DNA of 50,106 nt, taken from the NCBI GenBank assembly GCA_021775775.1, contig JAJFHF010000097.1:1-50106 (forward strand), given 5' to 3'. The notes beneath the pieces were generated by a model. The model saw only the letters and a list, made by a program, of their open reading frames with translations, was not told the DNA's origin and did no database searches. Origin of the DNA: Hyphomicrobiaceae bacterium. GTDB taxonomy: Bacteria > Pseudomonadota > Alphaproteobacteria > Rhizobiales > HXMU1428-3. Positions 49,461 to 50,106 of the stretch are shown here, one piece after another; within the stretch, counting starts at the first letter, position 1; every line of letters starts with the position of its first letter. The translations under genes were made by a program, and so were the position numbers.

Positions 49461-50106
49461 GTGTCGCCTGATCCCAAATCTATAGGTAGTGGCTTTGATG
49501 GACCTGAAATCTTGAAACATGGATTTGGTCCTTTTTTTCTAGGTGCTGGCGTCTTTGCGTTTGCGGCAATTCTCATTTGGATTTTTTCATTTTCCACCGC
49601 ATGGTCTTTTCTTGAAGGAAAGGACCTGCGTGGTTGGCATGCGCATGAGATGATTTTTGGATTTTTGGGGGCCATTATCTCAGGGTTTGTTTTGACGGCT
49701 ATGCCTAACTGGACGGGCCGTATTCCTATTGCTGGTTATAGGTTGTTGGTTTTGTTTGGCTTTTGGCTGGCTGGTCGTATTGCCATGATGGTGGGGGCTG
49801 ATGGATCCATTAGCGTGATCGCGCTAGAGGGTGCATTTTTGATTTTGCTTAGTTTGGTTGTGTGCAGAGAGGTGTTGCTGGCTAAGAATTGGCGCAATCT
49901 GCCGGTTGCTCTTTTGATCTCATGTTTTGCGTTTGCAAATCTGCTTTTTCACTTTGAAACTCTGCACTGGTATGAATTGGGGCCTGATGCTGGTTATGGT
50001 CAGCGCTTGGCGCTTGGTGTGGCTATGATCCTTATTGCCTTGATTGGCGGGCGAATTATCCCAAACTTCACATTGAACTGGATGAAAAAACAATCGATAG
50101 AGGCCG
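49461..50106 (+). CDS. NnrS-family membrane protein (5' part, runs off window)
   Basis: GTG at 49461 with GAGGGGGG seven bases upstream opens a frame of 215 codons that continues past the window edge; the ORF track lists only its antisense shadow. The protein is a multi-spanning membrane protein: LKHGFGPFFLGAGVFAFAA, RGWHAHEMIFGFLGAIISGF, TAMPNWTGR and GGRIIPNFTLNWM are hallmark NnrS segments, with conserved histidines in GWHAHEM. NnrS proteins are heme- and copper-containing membrane proteins linked to nitric oxide handling and denitrification. No denitrification genes are visible beside it. Complete members are about 400 residues, so a little over half is here. Confidence 0.88.
   Translation, partial: MSPDPKSIGSGFDGPEILKHGFGPFFLGAGVFAFAAILIWIFSFSTAWSFLEGKDLRGWHAHEMIFGFLGAIISGFVLTAMPNWTGRIPIAGYRLLVLFGFWLAGRIAMMVGADGSISVIALEGAFLILLSLVVCREVLLAKNWRNLPVALLISCFAFANLLFHFETLHWYELGPDAGYGQRLALGVAMILIALIGGRIIPNFTLNWMKKQSIEA

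Overview
The window looks like ordinary chromosome of an alphaproteobacterium, most likely of the Hyphomicrobiales type. The lineage call is inference from gene content: an RHH_4 ribbon-helix-helix protein, an IalB-family protein, DUF4189 and DUF502 proteins, a PleD-shaped REC-REC-GGDEF protein, a YejA-type binding protein and several porins of the DCCADLEERV type. The DNA is visibly AT-leaning, especially between genes; I did not compute GC. I saw no rRNA, tRNA, insertion sequence, prophage, integrase or CRISPR array.

Layout. 1-512: 5' part of an FAD/Fe-S D-lactate dehydrogenase-type gene (minus). 1001-6255: pyruvate carboxylase, a small RHH regulator and an orphan LuxR-type regulator (plus). 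6278-7779: a Y-family DNA polymerase with a translationally coupled small cysteine protein (minus). 7961-12287: molybdenum hydroxylase operon iorA-iorB-xdhC-mocA (minus). 12363-13885: msrB-msrA methionine sulfoxide repair and a secreted DUF4189 protein (minus). 14293-15324: YpfJ-type zinc metallopeptidase. 15441-16319: membrane-anchored coiled-coil/SPOR-like protein. 16631-22662: glmU, glmS, a TPR+SPOR envelope protein and a DUF502 membrane protein (plus). 22680-28905: recG, sdhE and mfd. 28902-30272: a PleD-like protein with a dead GGDEF motif but an intact I-site. 30359-35526: an AMP-forming acyl-CoA ligase, a degenerate ligase paralogue and a YejA-like periplasmic binding protein, all minus and closely spaced. 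35919-40167: ialB, a CitE/malyl-CoA-lyase-like protein, a lipid A acyltransferase and a UbiH-type hydroxylase. 40499-45289: three tandem porins, each followed by a good intrinsic terminator. 45580-45957: small exported protein. 46066-47603: fdhD-mobA. 47895-49290: a two-gene envelope cassette (inner-membrane coiled coil plus periplasmic OmpA-like protein). 49461-end: 5' part of an NnrS-family gene.

How the parts work together. Two molybdenum-cofactor branches are present: MocA with XdhC supplies the cytosine-dinucleotide cofactor to the hydroxylase encoded beside them, while MobA with FdhD serves guanine-dinucleotide enzymes such as formate dehydrogenase, whose structural genes are not here. 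Much of the rest is cell-envelope biology: GlmS and GlmU make UDP-GlcNAc for peptidoglycan and LPS, the LpxL-type enzyme acylates lipid A, two SPOR-type proteins may act at septal peptidoglycan, and porins fill the outer membrane. RecG, Mfd and the Y-family polymerase deal with damaged DNA.

I found no spectacular unknown system. The observations most worth follow-up are the active/degenerate acyl-CoA ligase pair, the I-site-only PleD-like protein, the coiled-coil/OmpA-like cassette, the polymerase with its coupled cysteine protein, the conserved leader shared by porins 2 and 3, and a recurring pattern of 10-19 bp near-tandem duplications, one of which duplicates a start codon.
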